In this document: positions 41,046-41,088 of the stretch, one piece after another
Numbering within the stretch: position 1 is the stretch's first letter
Layout of the letters: the number at the start of each line of letters is the position of its first letter
Source of the DNA: an uncultured Bacteroides sp.
Lineage (GTDB): Bacteria > Bacteroidota > Bacteroidia > Bacteroidales > Bacteroidaceae
DNA: 41,088 nucleotides
Direction of reading: 5' to 3'
NCBI GenBank assembly: GCA_900546645.1
Contig: URDR01000019.1
Span: 1 to 41,088, forward strand
The notes under the pieces: generated by a model
Told to the model about the DNA's origin: nothing
Databases searched by the model: none
The model's input: the letters and a program-made list of their open reading frames with translations, nothing else
Translations under genes and position numbers: made by a program

Positions 41046-41088
41046 ATGGGAATGTTTTCAATGAGAAAGCCACGTAGCTATCACCATG
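41046..41088 (+). CDS. start of a further gene, truncated by the window edge
   Basis: ATG 41046, 4 bases after the OstA-like stop, opens a frame MGMFSMRKPRSYHH that runs off the window. The tight spacing suggests it belongs to the same operon. Too short to identify. Confidence 0.5.
   Translation, partial: MGMFSMRKPRSYHH

Noticed and set aside
1..41088. CRISPR arrays, complete insertion sequences or transposase genes
   Set aside because: No regularly spaced repeat array and no transposase-like protein were seen; the only mobile signature is the tRNA-Pro element.

Overview
The window looks like a chromosomal segment of a gut Bacteroidales bacterium (Bacteroides or Phocaeicola type; species not determinable by eye). 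Evidence: many promoters match the Bacteroides pattern TTTG-N20-TAnnTTTG, several outer-membrane beta-barrel proteins and Bacteroides-style lipoproteins are present, and the gene content (GH92/GH130 mannose enzymes, stand-alone AICAR formyltransferase, a PAPS/sulfotransferase cluster) is typical of that order. Nearly all of it is ordinary chromosome; the exception is a 4.4 kb AT-rich insert at a tRNA-Pro gene.

Layout. 1-340: two tandem rRNA-type promoters firing leftward, so an rRNA operon probably lies just outside the left edge. 340-1100: purine-rich apparently non-coding DNA. 1.1-5.5 kb: carbonic anhydrase, AICAR formyltransferase, two small outer-membrane barrels, a B3/B4-domain protein and a 63-residue basic protein. 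5.7-14.0 kb: an amino-acid permease, then a tight six-gene run cysQ, SLC13 permease, cysC, cysD, cysN and a sulfotransferase. This is a self-contained sulfonation module: sulfate import, activation to PAPS, transfer to an acceptor, and removal of PAP. 14.3-19.3 kb: an LpxH-type phosphoesterase overlapping a glycosyltransferase, then polyphosphate kinase and exopolyphosphatase. 19.4-24.2 kb (minus strand): MFS transporter, GH130 phosphorylase and GH92 alpha-mannosidase, a likely N-glycan mannose utilisation set.

24.6-29.2 kb: an integrated element flanked by about 113-116 bp direct repeats made of the 3' part of tRNA-Pro(GGG) plus its terminator. It holds a tyrosine integrase that has lost its catalytic domain, a yefM-yoeB toxin-antitoxin pair, a two-gene cargo (unknown soluble protein and surface-type lipoprotein) behind a structured leader, and several strong inverted repeats. 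It appears to be immobile.

29.2-41.1 kb: the tRNA-Pro gene, aroB, a small membrane protein, a large outer-membrane barrel protein, guaB, then an envelope-biogenesis operon of three SurA/PpiC-like periplasmic folding factors, an OstA/LptA-like protein and the start of one further gene.

The best candidates for something new are the cargo pair with its attenuator-like leader, the decayed tRNA-Pro element itself, the 20-bp perfect palindrome in front of the integrase, and an apparent GA-dinucleotide slippage at the end of the MFS gene.
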